NCBI GenBank assembly: GCA_964017185.1
Contig: OZ024870.1
Coordinates: 62,226,812-62,290,811, forward strand
Direction of reading: 5' to 3'
DNA length: 64,000 nt
Source: Rugalucina vietnamica
Lineage: Eukaryota > Mollusca > Bivalvia > Lucinida > Lucinidae
Shown: piece by piece, positions 11,117-22,180 of the stretch
How positions within the stretch are numbered: the first letter of the stretch is position 1
Layout of the letters: every line of letters begins with the position of its first letter
The notes under the pieces: model-generated
Database searches by the model: none
The model's input: the letters and a program-made list of their open reading frames with translations, nothing else
Told to the model about the DNA's origin: nothing
Position numbers and translations under genes: made by a program

Positions 11117-12090
11117 TCACTGAAATAATCCGCGCAGAGCTTTCTTTAAATTTTCACGGAATTGTTTACCAACTAGGACATAAATATAAAAGTTTAACGA
11201 GTGTGAGAGTAGTGTGAACATACCAAAAACACAAAACAATAGTTCGTCCGTGCTGTTCGCGTATGCGTATCCCTCAACGTCCATGACATGTACGCGTATC
11301 GCGCTATACACCACCAATGGAGACACGCATAAGAGAAAACACGTACTGAGGAGTAGCACTATAATCAACATTTGTCGGTTCAGTTTACGCCTGGGCTGTC
11401 CAAGTCCAGCCGTCGTCATTTGATTCATTGCGGTTTCTGGATGGACCCTTTTAAACGCTAACAATTTTACCAGGATCGCAATGTTGCAGAAAACTATCAC
11501 CAGAAACGGTAGCAGGAAATATGCCACGAAATCTATCCAGGGAAACACCAAGAGAAAGAAATTCTCGTAATCCTCGTCAACGAAATCGCACTGCTCGACT
11601 AGGGTACCATTTTGATACGTCTCGATAGCAGCTCCATACAGAATGTGAACATAAAGTCCGGACGTCACTGTTATAATAACGGCTACCACAATGAACCCAA
11701 ATGTCGTGCCGAACCAATGTTTCGCTTTTAGAGGTAAATAGGTTACCAAGAATCGTTCAATCGTCATGACCGTGACAAACCACGTGGAGCCTGTCCCTGC
11801 TATGAAAGCCAGTAGCGGAAACAGCTTGCAGAACACTACATCAGCGTTGACGTTCACGCCTAGAGCGTATTCAGGCACACGCGTCCCGATATCGCGATCA
11901 GTGCTGTTGTATCAACAATAGACAAAGCAGCAATGTACACTGTAAACGACGACTTTTTACAGAAGCGCGTTGTCACAGCGATTAGTGATAATCCATTGCC
12001 GAACGACCCGAATAAAACTATAATCGGACATCCGTACGTCACAAGTCTTGAAGCCGTGGTGTCGGTCTGTGTGTATGTAATGTTCTCCAT
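11117..12090 (-). pseudogene. Class A (rhodopsin-like) GPCR, peptide-receptor type, with one frame break
   Basis: Seven-transmembrane receptor in one exon. Residues 1-76 (ATG at 12090) hold TM1 with FGNGLSL and TM2 with ALSIVDT, the conserved Asn and Asp. The following 253-codon frame holds TM3 with the disulfide Cys (CKLFP) and ERF in place of DRY, TM4, an extracellular loop Cys (EQCDF), TM5 with LLPF, TM6 with FLLCVSP in place of CWxP, TM7 with LNFYIY in place of NPxxY, and helix 8 FRENLKKAL. The two frames meet at about 11865-11875, where CLNTL runs into a stop while the other frame continues GVNVNADVVFC. A missing base there would explain it, so this is either a young pseudogene or a sequence error. 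It resembles the expanded, mostly orphan peptide-receptor group of lophotrochozoans. The ligand is unknown. Confidence 0.85.
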
Positions 12091-12118
12091 CGCGTTATTC
12101 GAACACAGAATAAATTGA

Positions 12119-12887
12119 CGTTAAAATCAATACGTTTTCAAAACCGTCTTTTTAAAACATGCCATTTTACTGCATAGGAATATTATTTACTTGTATTTAT
12201 AGCATATTAACGGACTAAGTCACATATGTACTATAATCCTTCATAACGTAGCATTGTAAGTTAGTCTTCCTTCAATCTAAACGTTTGATGGAATATCGTT
12301 GTCAACAGTCACATGTTTTTATTAATTTCTTTTCCACAAATAAGAAACGCGTCGTATGAGACTTGATATAGTTTGTTCCCTGAACAAAACTGTTTGGCAA
12401 CATAGACAAATACAGTAAATGTATTGGATACATTGATATATCGTATTGTATCATTCTGAAATGCGAGCATCGCTGACAAACGGCACAATAAAAACGACAT
12501 ACTAGTAACCTTTGTTATTTGCAAAGAGTACAGCGATTCTATTCTCATGGCGATATTCTGAAATCATATTACGATGCCAGTCTATATCATATACATGTAA
12601 ATTACACCCTCGGTGTTATAATATCGCACCAAAAGTGTTAGTCTGATGCAACCAAAACTTGATTATTAAACACGTCAAGCTTCGTGCGACAGATTAATTT
12701 GACACGATATGCTTTATTTCTTATAGCTGTCTGATTTTTATTTATCATATTCCAGTTACTAATCAAAGGTTAATTGTTAACAGCATTCGTAGTAATGAAA
12801 ATATGGATTGGTGCATTACAATGGTATTAGAGACATGTTATCATATACGAAACAATAAACCGTCAGTCGATTATAGAGAGGTACAAG
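12119..12887. other. No feature recognised upstream of the GPCR
   Basis: This would be the promoter side of the minus-strand receptor. I see no clear TATA box with initiator, no exon and no repeat family. Confidence 0.5.
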
Positions 12888-13550
12888 TAGGCAATGATCA
12901 GAAAAAGGAGCAATCAGAAAGAAATTCCCACTCCAAAAACCGAGGTGGGAAAACTAAATTGACGATAAGGTACTTATACTTAGGCCAAGTGAGCAGCTAT
13001 TTCCTAATAGGCGGCCACTCAGTTACCTGAACTTAAATGAAAATATGAAAACGTACATAAGGTTCAAACAGCAAAAAAAAAAAAAAATCGACTCCAAAAC
13101 ATAAAACAAATAGAACCACAACAGAAGTATCGCCTTGGAACGATCAGTAATATAAAATTACCAGGGGGCTTAAAACGATTTTACAGGCGCCCAACCCCAC
13201 CCTCATCTTCTGCAGTGGTTCACAACATTTTAGTTAGTTGTTTGGTCCCCGCGGTGAATCTCTAACTAGTCAATGAATCATCAAGGACAAACAAATAAAT
13301 CATGATAACCACACTGATGAATCAAAAACGAGGACTCAACATATTCAGTAAGCGATCCCTGGGTGCCGAAAAACTTACTGAAACCCGGAGCAAAAGAAAA
13401 CACCAGTTGAACCCCGGTGGACAAGAAGCTCCGGTCCCAATGAACTAAAATGAATAGTTTTATGTCGGGGGCATCATAGAGTCTGACGTCCGACCCACTC
13501 GCGTGCAATTAAAGGCAGCATAGTTATCAACCATGATTTGGTTAAAAACT
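12888..13550 (-). repeat. Dispersed repeat K, most complete copy
   Basis: About 660 bp running from GTACAAGTAGGCAATGATCA to the complement of ACCATGATTGATAACTATG's partner region near 13540. An A run (13073-13087) interrupts it. No open frame or terminal inverted repeat is seen, so the class is unknown. Confidence 0.7.
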
Positions 13551-14229
13551 AAGCATGCAGACTGTCGCATAACATTCAAACTATAATCTATACGTCTGTA
13601 ACGCGTTATGATTTTTCTGAACTGAAAAGAAAAATCATTCCTACATGTAAGTTTCTAAAATTTGTAAACCAAGTCACCATAAAATTCTGGTTCCGAAAGG
13701 CCCTCGTGTAAAAGCGTCTATAGCCCAGTATTTAATTTATGTCGATTATAGAGGAATGTTTTTGAACTTGAACCAAAGCACTAAAATCACAATCTGAAAA
13801 GCGTGCCTATTCTGTGCTTTATTTGCCAACGGTAAATGCCACTTATTTGATTAGAAGAAGTGATCATTATTGACGTGGTAGACAGTCAAGGCGTCAAAAG
13901 TCGGAGGGCGAAAAAATGAAATCAACCATCTTCTCTCTAATCATTTCATTTTACCAAAGTCAAACTTCTTGTGAATTTGTGAGACTTTCTATTGAAGGGG
14001 GTGGGGCATAAGTTCAAATTAACTATCCAGGTAACATGACCAAGCTCGCCACCACAACCTCTAATTTCCTCCCCATGCAGAAACCGTTTTAAGTCCCATG
14101 ATCTTGAAACTTGTCATGTAGCAGTTTAGACTCCAGTTCTACAAAGTTCCTATAACTCATTACCTTGAGATGATTTTGGCGGCTTATTTTACGCCAGGGC
14201 CAATTTTGGTCGCATAAGCATTCAAATGA
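13551..14229. other. No feature recognised
   Basis: No exon or repeat that I can support. Confidence 0.5.
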
Positions 14230-14700
14230 GATTACAAAACATTGGTTCGTCCTCAGCTTGAGTATGCAGGTCCTATTTGGCATCCCTATAATGAAACTGA
14301 GACAAAAAAGGTGGAGAAAGTGCAGAAGACAGCAGCCAGGTGGACCTGCAGGCGATAGCGTAACAGGAGTAGTGTTGACGATATGTTGGACGAACTCGAG
14401 TGGCCATCCCTGGAGGACCGCAGGGTGAAGTCTTCCTTAACTTTCTTTTACAAGATTCACTCCGGTACAGTGTCTCGTGATAAAGATAGATATCTGATCC
14501 CAGCACCCAACTTAAGAAGTACCAGGGCATCTTATAATTCACAATACACAAGATATATGGCCTACAGTGATGCTCTGAAGACTTCTTTTTTCCCGAGGAC
14601 TATCCCTTTATGGAATAGTCTTCCCTCTTCAGTGGTCTCCTGAAAGACTGCTGAAGAATTTAAGGCTCTCATTTAGATCAGGGGTTCAGAGGTATACGTT
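14230..14700 (+). mobile_element. 3' end of a non-LTR retrotransposon (LINE) reverse-transcriptase ORF
   Basis: Frame 14242-14643 encodes the region after the reverse-transcriptase core, with LVRPQLEYAGPIW, VEKVQKTAARW, ELEWPSLEDRR and SFFPRTIPLWNSLPSSV. These are hallmarks of CR1/L2/Jockey-type LINE ORF2 C-termini. There is one in-frame TAG at 14356-14358, and the frame is closed just upstream at 14227. The piece is therefore a dead 5'-truncated copy of about 134 codons, as is usual for LINE insertions. The 3' UTR probably continues for a short way, but no clear A-tail or target duplication is visible. Confidence 0.85.
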
Positions 14701-15474
14701 TTAGTATGCCTCTGTTTAGCTTCTTGTAAATAGTTTTAATGGCCCATCCCGAATGTTCTCCCCGTCTTGCTAAATTCAAAATTTAGCACCCACCCAACAC
14801 CTGAGATGATGATCAGAAATTGATCGACTCAGTATATGAAGATAGATAACCATGTCATAATAACCTACCCTACACAGGTCTACTGTAGCGTATTCGAGTG
14901 TAACATAGTTCATGAATGCGAGTCTGTTACCAACCTGACAATTTTTTATATCATTGCAGTCGTTAAACCTCTCCATACAGGAGTGGAACGAGGTACCGAA
15001 GTGGAGCGGAGTGACAGTTAGCCAATTGATCTACATTGCAGTAGGTGTGATAGGTTCGGAAAGCCTATATCCGCCAGGGCCTGTACGTTGTATTTACTAA
15101 AGATACTCTCTGATACGGGGCAGAGTGGGTTTTAAAGTATTGATTTGGGACGAGACGTCCCGGGCCAAACTGTGACCAGTTACCAAAATTAAAAACGACT
15201 GCTATACCAATAGTCAACGTGACCGCAAAATCGAAAGTGAAAGTAGAATTGATGTTCCTAATTTGTGCTGAGGTGAGAACGTATATAAAACCAAATTGTC
15301 ACAGAATGTATTCGCTTCTAAATGTGTATATAAAAGGGGTACAATAACTCTGGATTCAACATGTCTTATTATGCTTTATATACTTACATAAGATAATCAA
15401 AAAGAGTGTGTGTGAAATAGCCTAGGTAAATGGATTGGATGACCCACTTCCAGGTGCTTTGCGCAACTCACTGG
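14701..15474. other. No feature recognised
   Basis: Contains only short partial palindromes, for example AAATTCAAAATTTAG at 14773. No gene is supported. Confidence 0.45.
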
Positions 15475-15475
15475 C

Positions 15476-15560
15476 ATCTGACCTTCACTAAATGTAATTT
15501 TAGCATGTTTAAGCTTTTAAAAAAGAAGACACTTGTATATACTTCTATATCTATACAAGT

Positions 15561-15605
<45 letters not shown>

Positions 15606-15640
15606 ATAGAGTGCATTTAGTGAAGGTCAGACGCCAATGG
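15476..15640. repeat. Foldback with poly-T spacer
   Basis: ATCTGACCTTCACTAAATG (15477-15495) returns inverted as CATTTAGTGAAGGTCAGA (15613-15630). Inside, ACACTTGTATA and TATACAAGTGT also pair. A run of about 41 T (15561-15601) fills the spacer. Confidence 0.7.
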
Positions 15641-15654
15641 TGTGGGGGTGGACA

Positions 15655-15850
15655 GGGGGGTATCCAATCCCCGCTTCCCTCCCCCTCTCTCCTTGCTTCC
15701 CTCCCCCTCTCTCCCCGCTTCCCTCCCCCTCTCTCGGCACTTCCCTCCCCCTCTCTCCCCCCTTCCCTCCCCCTCTCCCCCCCTTCCCTCCCCCTCTCCC
15801 CCTTCCCACCCCTCTCTCCCCGTACCCCCGCCCCCCCTGTCCACCCCACT
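15655..15850. repeat. Pyrimidine-only minisatellite between inverted flanks
   Basis: Seven or so 21-24 bp units of the form CTTCCCTCCCCCTCTCTCCC (15675-15825), almost purely pyrimidine on the plus strand. The flanks TGGGGGTGGACAGGGGGG (15643-15659) and its complement (15830-15847) are inverted copies. Open frames across it are Pro/Ser or Gly/Arg low-complexity artefacts. Confidence 0.85.
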
Positions 15851-16624
15851 AATGGGGCAACTAGTCACAAATTTATACTATACAAACAGCCTACTCAATG
15901 TGCCTTGAAAAAGAGACAACTCCATTGGACAACATTAGTATATGCATTCTATTGTCTCCCGGGTCACACGATTTGCCGGAATCACCACTGAAATCACCCC
16001 AAATATTTATACATTTTGATTTAAAAAGTTAAATTAGTGTATATTGAATATCAAGGGTACATGTTTTCCCAGTTATTCGTATATTTAAAATAGTATCTTC
16101 ATACTATCCCCTACAAAATCACCACTGAAATCGCCAACAAAATGAACCTCATTATTATTGTAGACTTGAATTGGGGGTTTGGGATCTAAATAGACTATGT
16201 CAACATTTAGGATATACCTCTGTTAGATATAATTTGGGGGTGCTTACCTGTTTACCTAAGACTGTGTTTGTTTTTCAAATAAATGTTAATGCAAATTAAT
16301 GGTATTTGAAATAAATTTGGTAGATTTCTTCTTGGCAGGCTAATGGGCGGAAACCCATGAAACATTGATAGCAGGCTGCCTTGAGGTTTAACTATCCACC
16401 CCCTTCATCTTAGCTGTTGAGTGTGAATATAAAGGGGTAAAAATACAAAAACAAAACAAAAATTATGTTTGTCAAACTCTATGCTTTGTTTGTATAATGG
16501 TAAATTTATTAATTGATCTTTATATCAGCTTATAAAATGATTCCCCAACACATGCAATGCAATCCTACTTTTGAGATATTTGCAACGATGGAATTCATAA
16601 AAATAAAGCGTTGTGGATATGTTA
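15851..16624. other. No feature recognised
   Basis: AT-rich and unique-looking, with no exon that I can support. Confidence 0.45.
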
Positions 16625-16845
16625 GTTTAACTCATTTAATCCTGGCATCCCTTTTATGGAACATAGGCAAACAGAATAGCCCCAAAACGCGGCGTCCCAT
16701 CTGGGGCTATTCTGTTTGCTTAGAGGATTTACATCGAAAAATGAGATAAAGATGAAAAAACTACTCCTAACATCCCTAAAACTGAAATTGGACACACCCA
16801 ATTGATAATGATGGACGAATCCATTCGTCAAATATGGGTTAAATG
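16625..16845 (-). mobile_element. Family B MITE (TTAA-flanked, piggyBac-like)
   Basis: Bounded by TTAA on both sides (16627-16630 and 16838-16841). On the minus strand it begins CCCATATTTGACGAATGGAT. It contains the shared hairpin CAAACAGAATAGCCCC...GGGGCTATTCTGTTTG around the GACGCCGC block. Non-autonomous. Confidence 0.75.
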
Positions 16846-16874
16846 AACAGAATCAAGACAACAGAGTATGTTAT

Positions 16875-17108
16875 TAGCCGCGATCCGAGAAAACCGGTTT
16901 TCCAGGTTTCCGACGAAGTCCGACATAAACAGGCCTGTACAATCTCAGAAAAAGGCTAGCCTATAAGCTTGAAATTTTGGATTTAATAAGAGGAGAGATT
17001 GTCCTTTCATGTAGTGAAAACAAATGTGCTGATCAGCTGTGCAAGTACAGCACAGCTGATTTGTGCCTTTGTTTTTGCATAGGCAAAAGTCCAGTTTCCT
17101 CATGGTTT
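16875..17108 (-). mobile_element. Family A hairpin MITE, degraded ends
   Basis: Keeps the CCGACGAAGTCCGACATAAA part and a central stem of the GTGCA type (CAGCTGTGCAAGTACAGCACAGCTG). Confidence 0.8.
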
Positions 17109-17127
17109 CATAGTATTCTAATCATTT

Positions 17128-17336
17128 GAGCCACCACATGAGAAAATCAACAATTTGCATAGGCGAAAACAAAGCCGCAGATCAGCTGTGCAGTAATTGC
17201 ACAGCTGATCAGCGCCTTTGTTTTCGCTGCATGGATAGTACAATCCAAACTTCTAGCCCTCTTTTGTGATGGTACAGACCAGTTTGTGTCGGACCTGTTC
17301 GGAACCCAAATTGTTGTTTTTTTCACACACAGGCTC
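17128..17336 (+). mobile_element. Family A hairpin MITE
   Basis: Perfect ATTT duplication on both sides. The central stem is of the TGTGCAG/TTGCACA type. It sits only 20 bp from the preceding, oppositely oriented copy, which could let the two pair with each other. Confidence 0.88.
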
Positions 17337-17410
17337 ATTTAATGTTAATGAAATGGTTTGTTATGTCAAGTATAATTTAATAGAATACCCAAGATTTTGT
17401 TTCATTATAA

Positions 17411-17621
17411 CATCAGGAAAACATGTCTGTGTAATGAATACCCACTTATACCCCCACTTTCATATAGCAAAACTGGGGTATGCAGGGGTATACCTATTTT
17501 TGCTCCAAAACATTGATTGTGGGTACTCATTAGGATTGCCTTGTTGATTTTTTCCTAGGAAAATTTTCATTTTTAAAACCAAAAAATTTTCTGTATATTA
17601 CATGGGTGTGTTTTCGTAATG
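17411..17621 (+). mobile_element. Family C hairpin MITE, one arm deleted
   Basis: Begins CATCAGGAAAACATGTCTGTG and ends TGTTTTCGTAATG. The inner arm after GATTGTGGGTACTC is missing. Confidence 0.75.
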
Positions 17622-17871
17622 AGGTTTAGAATCAGCTGTAAAATGAGAATTGAATTTGAATTTCAAGCGGATGTATTATCATGAGAAATCATGACAATAA
17701 AATTTAGTTTACAAGAATCTGACATTTAAGGTGTTAGATACAACAGAGGAGACATACAGATAACGAGGAGTATTTCATGATTTTTTTTTGTTAGTTCCAC
17801 ATGAATACATATGTTGTGGGTACTCATTAGAATGGTCACGGTGAGGTGATTCTTATGAATATCCATAACAT

Positions 17872-18137
17872 CATTATGAAAACTTGCCCATGCAATATAT
17901 ATAGATTTTTTGAGCTTCAAAAATAAGTTTTCCTCTGAAAAAATTTAATATTTTTCTTATTTTTGCTCAAAACATAGATTGTGGGTACACGTTTGAACCA
18001 CCTCGCCGAGGCAGTTCTAACGAGTACCCACAACATATGTTTTGGAGCAAAAATAAGAAAAATAGGTATACCCTAGTTTTGCTATATAAAATTGGGGTTC
18101 AAGGGGGTATACATTACACGGACATGTTTTCCTGATG
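17872..18137 (-). mobile_element. Family C hairpin MITE
   Basis: CATTATGAAAACTTGCCCATG to ACATGTTTTCCTGATG, with the central CCTCGCCGAGGC palindrome and the AACATAGATTGTGGGTAC / GTACCCACAACATATGTT arms. A scrap of the same family lies just before it (about 17790-17870). Confidence 0.85.
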
Positions 18138-18168
18138 ATAGGTTTTAACAAAGGAGCTGATCAGCTGT

Positions 18169-18541
18169 CACTGGGTGCTTCCTTCGCCCCGATATAAAAA
18201 GATTTTGTTTGACTTTTACTATAGGTCCCGATAGGATTTGGTTTTGTTTGATTCAGGTACCAGATTTTTTTCTAGAATAATTCCTAGAATTTGGTCAAAG
18301 ATTTGATTTGATTCTAATTTATGATGTCACTGAAAGAATTTCAAGTCATTATACAGTGCTTTTAATACAATTTTATAGTAACCGTTAATCTGACTCGTTA
18401 ATAGGCGATATAAAGTAAGCATTTTATGTTATTGTCGACTCTGTTTTGTGGAGATTTACTGTGTTAGAGAAGTCGAACAAAATCCGGTACCAAAAAGTCA
18501 AACAAAACCTTTTTATATCGGGACCAAGGAAGCACCCAGTG
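18169..18541. mobile_element. MITE with CACTGGGTGCTTCC TIRs, 6-bp duplication
   Basis: TIRs of about 45 bp (CACTGGGTGCTTCCTT, then CCCGATATAAAAAG) end at both borders. AGCTGT occurs at 18163-18168 and again at 18542-18547. The flanks (18154-18168 and 18542-18586) are two parts of one older family A copy, so the insertion is the younger event. Non-autonomous. Confidence 0.85.
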
Positions 18542-18733
18542 AGCTGTGCAACTACTGCATATGCAAATCGCTGGTTTTCTGATGTTATTTGTAACATTTT
18601 ATGTTAAATATACAGATTCTAGCAAACAAATATGTTACTATGGAGTACTCGCCATCCATATTATGATAATGCAGTCATGACTGATCTAGATAACAATGTC
18701 TTGCCTTCAGTTAATCCAGGCCATGAAGACTTA

Positions 18734-19256
18734 CAGGCTGCCCAGTGCAGTTTGGTACAAAATATATATTTGTGCTTCAAAAAATAGGAAATTTATGTCC
18801 AAAAAATAGGAGAAAAATAGGAAATTATCAGCCTAAAATGGCTTTTTTATAGCATTGAAAACCATAAATATTAACATATAGCAGCAAGAAGGCATATCTT
18901 ACTGGTGTAATTTTGGTATAGGTGTGTGATCCATTATTTTAAAACCTACTCAAGTTGTAGAAGTAACTTACTTCACGGGATTATCTTGTTTTCTGATGAA
19001 GAAAAAATACTTTATTTATCAAGTTACGAGCGAGCGATGCGAGCGAGGAAAAAAATGAATGCCAAAGACATCAAAACTGGCATTTCAAACCAAAATTCCA
19101 TGATTTTTCCTTGATATTTCATTATTATCTGCAGCATTTTGAAAAATATAGGAATTTGATGGAAAAATATAGGATTTGGGATCAAAATATAGGAAAAAGT
19201 AGGAAGCCCTGAAAATATAGGAAAAAATAGGAAAAATAGGAGCACTGGGCAGCCTG
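18734..19256. mobile_element. Non-autonomous element with CAGGCTGCCCAGTGC TIRs (hAT-like)
   Basis: Perfect 15-bp terminal inverted repeats CAGGCTGCCCAGTGC / GCACTGGGCAGCCTG. The subterminal regions carry many ATAGGAAAA words at both ends. The CAGG start suggests hAT, but I could not find a clean 8-bp duplication. Confidence 0.75.
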
Positions 19257-19275
19257 GTGTCACTTATGATTAATC

Positions 19276-19511
19276 GAGCCGAGTCGTGAGAAAACGGGAT
19301 TATTGCCTACGGAAAAACAAAGGCGCAGATCAGCTTCGCAGTAACTGCGAAGCTGATCAGCGCCTTTGTTTTTGGCTACACGGATAGTACAATTTCTCTT
19401 CTTTTTAAATCCGAAATTTCAAGCTTCTAGCCTGCTTCTGTGACTATACAGGTCGGTTTGTGACCGACCTGGTCGGAAACCCTGAAGACCGGTTTTCTCA
19501 CGTCGCGGCTC
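19276..19511 (+). mobile_element. Family A hairpin MITE
   Basis: Full-length copy with a TTCGCAG/CTGCGAA central stem. The flanks are AATC and AATT, a slightly decayed duplication. It lies about 75 bp upstream of the first visible DPM2 coding exon. Confidence 0.87.
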
Positions 19512-19584
19512 AATTCAAGTGTAACAGATTAAGAAGAGTTATGCATGGTTCATGGCTAATGTTGGCATGTTGACTCTGTTTCAG

Positions 19585-21276
19585 AAATGTTGTCCGACAA
19601 GATAGTTGGCTGGACGTTCATTGGACTGTCAACAAGCTGTGTTGCCTTTTACACTATCTGGGTAGTTTTCCTGGTGAGTATAAAATGATTTTTTTTTATT
19701 GTTGTTTTAGTCCCAGTCAACAAGTTTTCATTCATAAAGGGACAGACCCACCACTTCCTGGTTATTAACCAGTCCTATGGAGAGATTACCTTGCTAAAGG
19801 ATACAAACCCAGCGTCAATGGGATTCGAAATCGGACTTTGATCCCTCCAAGTATACAAACAATAAGAAATGTCATTAGGAGGAACTTGTGCTTTTCATAA
19901 GATCAAGACAATAGAATGGCTCTGAAGAGCTTTCATCTAAGTCAATTATGACTTGCATGTACATGTATAAATTGGCAAAGTTCATGTGCTGATCAGTTAA
20001 TATCAAGTTAAGCTGAAGTCACCTGTAGTAATGTCTTCATATTTTTTAAATGCATGTAATCATATTAACATTTTGTGCTTTAGTTTTCACTTGAAGTATT
20101 ATGAAACAATAATTATTGTTGTTTACTGTAATGGAGTTAGATAAGATATTGGGATACCAAGATATTGGGATACCAATATTAAGACAGAGGCTCATTAATT
20201 CATGTTTCCCAATTTTTCAGAAATTTGTTGACGAAGAGCAGTTGATTCATCAGTATTTCCCAGACCAGTTTTATGCTTTGGCCTTTCCTCTGCTGGCTGG
20301 AGTCATTGGACTGGCACTCATTGGTAAGATCCAGTGTAAGAAACATTACAAAATCTTGCCCATGCACTAAACAGATATTTTTAAGCTTAAATTGAAAAAT
20401 TTAAGCTGAAAAATTTTGATATTTTTCTTATTTTGCTCAAAACATAGATTGTGGGTACATGTTAGAACCGCCTCGGCTTCTAACGAGTACCCACAATCTA
20501 TGTTTTGGAGCAAAAATAAGAAACATAGGTATACCCCTGTATACCCCAGTTTTACTATATAAACATGGGGTATAAGGAGGTATACATTACACGGACATGT
20601 TTTCGTGATGTTTTGGAAGTTTTTAAGACACCTAAAACATTGCTGTAATAGTAATTCAAGAACTTTGGCAGCTTACAACAGAGAACTTCTTTCAAAAAAC
20701 TGATACCTAAGAGACATGTCTCCAGGCAGATGATGCTTAAGTACCACCAACCCATGCTAAGTATCTTTTATTAAGTCAAATCTGTCTTAAAACTGTGCAG
20801 ATTATTTATTGAAATGCTTCAGATATACAGATTTTATCAAGAATTATTCATACGAGTTCTGCCATCAGTTGGTAGGGCCAAATGGGAGTACTCCCAACCC
20901 CTCATGAGTAATCGTCTGGCACAACTGCAAGCAAACTTTGTCTATCTCACATGCGGCCTGTGAAGGGCTCGGAACTCCTACTAGACGCAGCCATGAGATG
21001 ATTAAGAGCGGTAATCGACACAGTGCAGATGATAGATGGATAAAGAGTGCTAAATCCTGTTGATGAAACCAGTGACCTTAACCACCCTGACTCTAGCTGA
21101 TTTGTCACTTTGTTGCTTTTGTAAGCTTAACAGATTTTCTCATGATAATAAACCATTCACAGCTTGTTCTGTCCAATTCAGGTGGCTTTGTCTTGTATGT
21201 CCTGCAAACATCTGACAACAGTGAGAGTTCAGCAACCAACAATGTGTCCCTGGCTGCCTCCAAGAAACATCGGTAG
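19585..21276 (+). CDS. DPM2: DPM2, dolichol-phosphate mannose synthase regulatory subunit
   Basis: Three coding exons: 19585-19673 (ATG 19587), 20221-20323 and 21182-21276 (TAG 21274). Junctions TTCAG/GTGAGT, TTTTCAG/GTAAGA and TTCAG join in phases 0 and 1 to give 94 residues. The human protein has 84. Seen in the sequence: TM1 IVGWTFIGLSTSCVAFYTIW, the linker FVDEEQLIHQYFPDQF that matches the family pattern PFID..HVIHKYF, TM2 around FPLLAGVIGLALIGGFVLYV, and a polar tail ending KKHR that could serve ER retention. In the family, DPM2 is an ER-membrane protein that stabilises DPM3 and DPM1, which make dolichol-P-mannose for N-glycans, GPI anchors and O-mannose; it also joins the GPI-GlcNAc transferase. 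The start is the first ATG after the acceptor, so a 5' UTR exon must lie upstream. A family C MITE fills intron 2. Confidence 0.92.
19690..19860 (-). repeat. Possible old SINE fragment in DPM2 intron 1
   Basis: GGGATTCGAAATCGGACTTTG and nearby text resemble the body of the tRNA-like repeat at 29205-29360. Highly decayed. Confidence 0.3.
20344..20610 (-). mobile_element. Family C hairpin MITE in DPM2 intron 2
   Basis: CATTACAAAATCTTGCCCATG to ACATGTTTTCGTGATG. It starts 20 bp after the exon 2 donor (20323). The central palindrome is partly lost. Confidence 0.82.
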
Positions 21277-22180
21277 CTGGTCGTACTTGAAAATAGTGGC
21301 AGCCCTTTCGCAACTGCAAATATGTGCAGGATGAGTAATATCTACAGGCAAACAGGAAGATATCTTCAGAATGGACAAAACACACAAAAGCGACAAGGAA
21401 ACCTTACTGTGATAATGCAAGACGGGGGATATCGTCTGGCAGCTCTGTGAACTTGGGAAAAGGAGGGAAGGATGGGAGATCATGGACCTAGACTGGGAGG
21501 TCATGACCCTTATGAATATATATGAAGTGCTGATGCTGAAACATTTAATGCCTGGACGGCATTGTTTAAGGGGAAGAACTACAGTGTTGCAACTTTTTGC
21601 TATGAAATGTTGTTTTGTAACATTCTTGCAGTTTCCTCTTGGAGAGGGTGTGCCATTGATCAGAGGCAGGGCTAACAAAGGAGGTGGCCTCAATTTTTCC
21701 TCTGCTAAAGTAAAAAGAGTGCTGTGATGTCATCTGCCAAACTCAGGAACATTTTATTTCATACAGCCTTTTGTTCTCATTGTCAGGTGTCTTTAGTGGG
21801 TACTGCAATTTAACAAACATTTTATAAATGAAGCTGTGTATTCACGGGGCAATTCTTATGCATGTGCTGTTGATACACTCTTCATTTATTTATGCTCATT
21901 ACCAGGCACCAAGCAAAGCACATGCTAGTAATAAGAAACTGAATTCAGACCAGAAAAAACGACAAGAAGAATGAAAGCTTTTGGGTAAATCGTACCAAAA
22001 AGTGAAAGAAAAGCTTCAAATTCTTATCTAATTTCAAGTGCTGACTGTTTCAACACAAACTGAGCAATACCTATAATAATAATCTCTATATTTAAGGAGG
22101 ATGACATTTACTACAATTGCTGATCTTTCATTAGGTCCTTCTGAGAATACAGTCATTGGTTTTTATCAGACCTTTGTTAT
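21277..22180 (+). other. DPM2 3' UTR and downstream flank
   Basis: Follows the DPM2 stop. No canonical AATAAA is seen near the stop; variants such as AATAAG (21932) are possible. The long minus-strand open frame over 21229-21693 is antisense to DPM2 and I do not take it as a gene. Confidence 0.5.

Noticed and set aside
15533-15991. Long plus- and minus-strand open frames over the pyrimidine minisatellite
   Set aside because: The products are pure Pro/Ser/Leu or Gly/Arg/Glu repeats produced by the repeat itself.
21229-21693. 154-codon minus-strand open frame
   Set aside because: It is antisense to DPM2 exon 3 and its 3' UTR, with no domain, no acceptor and Ser/Cys-rich low-information sequence.
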